Positions 6,045 to 7,455 of a stretch of 7,455 nucleotides of DNA are shown here, in pieces (the stretch's first letter is position 1; every line of letters starts with the position of its first letter). A program made the position numbers and the translations under genes. Source of the DNA: Candidatus Culexmicrobium profundum. GTDB taxonomy: Archaea > Thermoproteota > Methanomethylicia > Culexarchaeales > Culexmicrobiaceae. The stretch spans positions 1 through 7,455 of the forward strand of contig JANZKD010000081.1 of the NCBI GenBank assembly GCA_025061245.1. The letters run 5' to 3'. The notes below the pieces were generated by a model. The model saw only the letters and a program-made list of their open reading frames with translations. It searched no databases and had not been told where the DNA came from.

Positions 6045-6831
6045 CTATGTTTGGTACAAGTCCAACGGTATCCCTCATTAATTTCTTAACATGTTCTTTG
6101 TCAATTTCTTTCTTGATGTATTTGCAGAATAACTGGTATAATTGATATGATGTCATCAGACATACATTTTCTTCCTTAGCCTTTTGTATGGCACCCAAAG
6201 TATATGGTTCCTTTCTTTCTGATATTGGTATTTTTGCATATGGATTTGCTATTATAATGGGCTTTGGTTTTAGTCCCTTTACTTTTTCAAAATGAGATGC
6301 CCAATCTAGTACTTGGCGAACCGCCTCTCTATCTATCCAGTTCTTTTCAGCTGAAGTTACTTCTATTATTGCTTTAAAGTTCTCTTCATTAATCTCAATG
6401 TCGTGCACACCTTTTTTCTCAATATAAGTTGCATTAAAGTCCATCCCTCTCAATATCTTGTATACTGTCTTTGACAGAGGTTTATGCATAGCATAGAGCA
6501 ATCTGCGTGCTTCCTTAATTAAGTCATATTTTTCTTTTATTTCTAAATATTTCTTATAATATTCTCGCTCAATCAAATCAATGTAATTGCTAACCCAATC
6601 AGGTTCAATCTGCCTTAATGCATATTTTTTCTTTAAAATGTCATTGCCACAAATGATCAATAATCGTTGTAAAAAGTAGTAATATTTGTCAAGTTTCCCT
6701 GTAGGCGGAGGAAGAATGTAAATTTGCCCTTCTTTAATTTTGGTTTTTAGAGCTATTGCTAATCCTGAACGATTGGTAGCCATAATAGAATAGCTTGGTG
6801 GTATTTTTCGAAATAACATTCTCATCTCCAT
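6028..6831 (-). CDS. PD-(D/E)xK-type nuclease-like protein with an altered catalytic lysine
   Basis: This 267-aa protein has an N-terminal domain (about 10-60, including GQIYILPPPTG), a helical linker, then a restriction-endonuclease-like core. LLYAMHKPLSKTVYKILRGM (111-130) precedes the core, as in archaeal and bacterial relatives that read LLYGTGKPLE. The core has HDIEI with D144, then IIEVTS with E157 and T159 where the usual lysine of ExK is expected, then VRQVLDW with Q173, a strand PIIIANPY and a late LMTSYQLYQLF. K163, in AEKNW, might replace the missing lysine; otherwise the protein may bind but not cut nucleic acid. ATG 6831 is the first of three close starts (6825, 6819); no clear ribosome binding site is seen. 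The gene opposes the small membrane-protein gene and is only loosely tied to its neighbours. Confidence 0.7.
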   Translation of the reverse strand: MEMRMLFRKIPPSYSIMATNRSGLAIALKTKIKEGQIYILPPPTGKLDKYYYFLQRLLIICGNDILKKKYALRQIEPDWVSNYIDLIEREYYKKYLEIKEKYDLIKEARRLLYAMHKPLSKTVYKILRGMDFNATYIEKKGVHDIEINEENFKAIIEVTSAEKNWIDREAVRQVLDWASHFEKVKGLKPKPIIIANPYAKIPISERKEPYTLGAIQKAKEENVCLMTSYQLYQLFCKYIKKEIDKEHVKKLMRDTVGLVPNIANSSL

Positions 6832-6865
6832 CTTAACTTATTGTCCATAAAGAGCTTGTCTAGAT

Positions 6866-6877
6866 CTCCTGCAGGAG
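6866..6877. repeat. GC-rich perfect 12-bp palindrome CTCCTGCAGGAG between divergent genes
   Basis: CTCCTGCAGGAG is self-complementary and overlaps a perfect Shine-Dalgarno sequence AGGAGGT (6873-6879). It lies between the reverse-strand nuclease-like gene and the forward gene that follows. It could be an operator, or the leader hairpin of the downstream message could hide its own ribosome binding site. Confidence 0.4.
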
Positions 6878-6889
6878 GTTTGGGATTAA

Positions 6890-6925
6890 GTGGGGATGTT
6901 TCTACTCAGAGGCCGAGTTATATGA
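6890..6925 (+). CDS. Possible leader peptide or frameshifted N-terminus upstream of the 143-aa gene
   Basis: A perfect AGGAGGT (6873-6879) is followed at 10 bases by GTG 6890 and by in-frame ATG 6896. The frame encodes only MFLLRGRVI after the ATG and stops at TGA 6923-6925, which shares ATGA with ATG 6922 of the next gene. This may be a short coupled leader. Alternatively one base was gained or lost and this is the real N-terminus of the next protein. Confidence 0.3.
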   Translation: MGMFLLRGRVI

Positions 6926-7353
6926 TTGTTTCTGCTCGTGGTCAGGCTAGTAATGTTTTTGCTGGTCATATGTTTCCACAAGATGTTGAGGCTGTCTTTG
7001 AGGGGCTCCCAGAGAAAGGTGATTTTGAAATTGCCAAGAGGATTGTTAATGATGGGTCAATAAGTTTTAATGATAATTTCAAGTGGTTCCTCTGGATTGA
7101 TAAAGCTAGTGGTGAGGTTAGATTTGTCCGTTCAGTTATGCCTCCATGTGGAGCGGAAATTAGCGATATGGATCCAGTTGAGATTTTTGAGGAGTATAAT
7201 TTGATTGCTGATGGCTGGAATCGAGTTAAAAAGTTGAGTAGTGAGCCTTTGCCAGAATATGAGGAGTTTCTGCCTGAGAGGGAGCTTGAGAGAAGAAGAA
7301 AAGCTAGAACCTCTGGTAGAAGGAGGGATGAGGAAGTTGTCATTACCCTTTGA
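6922..7353 (+). CDS. Unrecognised acidic/basic-tailed protein
   Basis: No family is recognised. From ATG 6922 the product is 143 aa; the frame stays open upstream to TTG 6841, which would give 170 aa. ATG 6922 was preferred because AGAGG lies nine bases before it, the upstream part (SPAGGLGLSGD) looks low in information, and TTG 6841 is only nine bases from the divergent gene's start. The body (FPQDVEAVFEGLP, then DNFKWFLWIDKASGEVRFV) reads as a compact mixed alpha/beta domain. The last 30 residues are highly charged (ERELERRRKARTSGRRRDEE), suggesting a flexible nucleic-acid-binding tail. No membrane segment or signal is seen. Coding-strand G/T bias resembles nurA, not the nearby genes. It overlaps the next gene start if that is ATG 7328. 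Confidence 0.6.
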   Translation: MIVSARGQASNVFAGHMFPQDVEAVFEGLPEKGDFEIAKRIVNDGSISFNDNFKWFLWIDKASGEVRFVRSVMPPCGAEISDMDPVEIFEEYNLIADGWNRVKKLSSEPLPEYEEFLPERELERRRKARTSGRRRDEEVVITL

Positions 7354-7455
7354 GAGGCGGCCTAAGATCATCATAATGTTAAAATATTATCTTTATAGGA
7401 CTAGGCGTGGTTTGCCTATTTTTTATAATTTTCCTTTGCTTGTTGGATATTTGCC
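7328..7455 (+). CDS. Start of an unrecognised gene, cut by the window edge
   Basis: An open frame runs from ATG 7328 to the last base, giving at least 42 residues (MRKLSLPFERRPKIIIMLKY and onward), with no stop. ATG 7328 overlaps the preceding gene by 26 bases and has GGAGGG immediately before it, closer than usual; the in-frame ATG 7376 is the alternative start. The later part (LPIFYNFPLLVGYL) is hydrophobic. Overlap and the shared strand suggest an operon with the 143-aa gene. Too little is visible to assign a family. Confidence 0.45.
   Translation, partial: MRKLSLPFERRPKIIIMLKYYLYRTRRGLPIFYNFPLLVGYL

Noticed and set aside
7132..7374. Reverse-strand open frame opposite the 143-aa gene
   Set aside because: The composition is Ser/Leu-rich as expected for the complement of a charged coding sequence, and there is no ribosome binding site or domain pattern.

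Overview
The window looks archaeal. It carries a NurA nuclease and HerA ATPase pair. The first gene has a TATA box sitting one leaderless-promoter distance from its start codon. At the left edge there is a tRNA 3' end that resembles archaeal initiator tRNA-Met. The DNA is AT-rich with Lys/Glu/Ile-rich proteins. A thermophilic member of the Thermoproteota or a relative is plausible, but the sequence does not fix the lineage.

Layout. Positions 1-298 are non-coding and hold the reverse-strand tRNA 3' fragment (114-140, a candidate integration scar) and a perfect 18-bp-arm inverted repeat (259-298) that ends exactly at the first start codon. Positions 299-3600 are a tight, overlapping three-gene operon: a 217-aa protein with one clear and one probable ribbon-helix-helix (RHH) domain, NurA, and HerA. 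No Mre11 or Rad50 gene lies beside them. Related sequence blocks lie before this operon (130-167) and directly after it (3609-3645), with a partial third copy at 1-27. Positions 3745-5501 are a coupled pair: a YwgA/Panacea-like winged-helix protein and a SAMHD1-like HD phosphohydrolase. The 363 bases 5502-5864 are non-coding and rich in short repeats and hairpins. A 59-aa two-helix membrane protein follows, overlapping tail to tail with a reverse-strand PD-(D/E)xK-type nuclease-like protein (6028-6831). The right end holds an unrecognised charged protein (6922-7353) and the start of another gene that runs off the window.

Reading. The set of a NurA/HerA resection machine, a dNTPase-like HD protein with a small partner, and a nuclease-like protein next to a tRNA scar looks like an accessory or defence island rather than core genome. 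The best candidate for an undescribed system is the RHH-NurA-HerA cassette. It has its own palindromic operator over the promoter, apparently recognised by its own tandem-RHH first gene product, and imperfect repeats at both borders. That it is a defence or mobile unit is inference; the gene families, operator geometry and overlaps are visible in the sequence. An unexplained feature is a steady strand-composition shift across this operon, from G+T-rich to A+C-rich on the coding strand.
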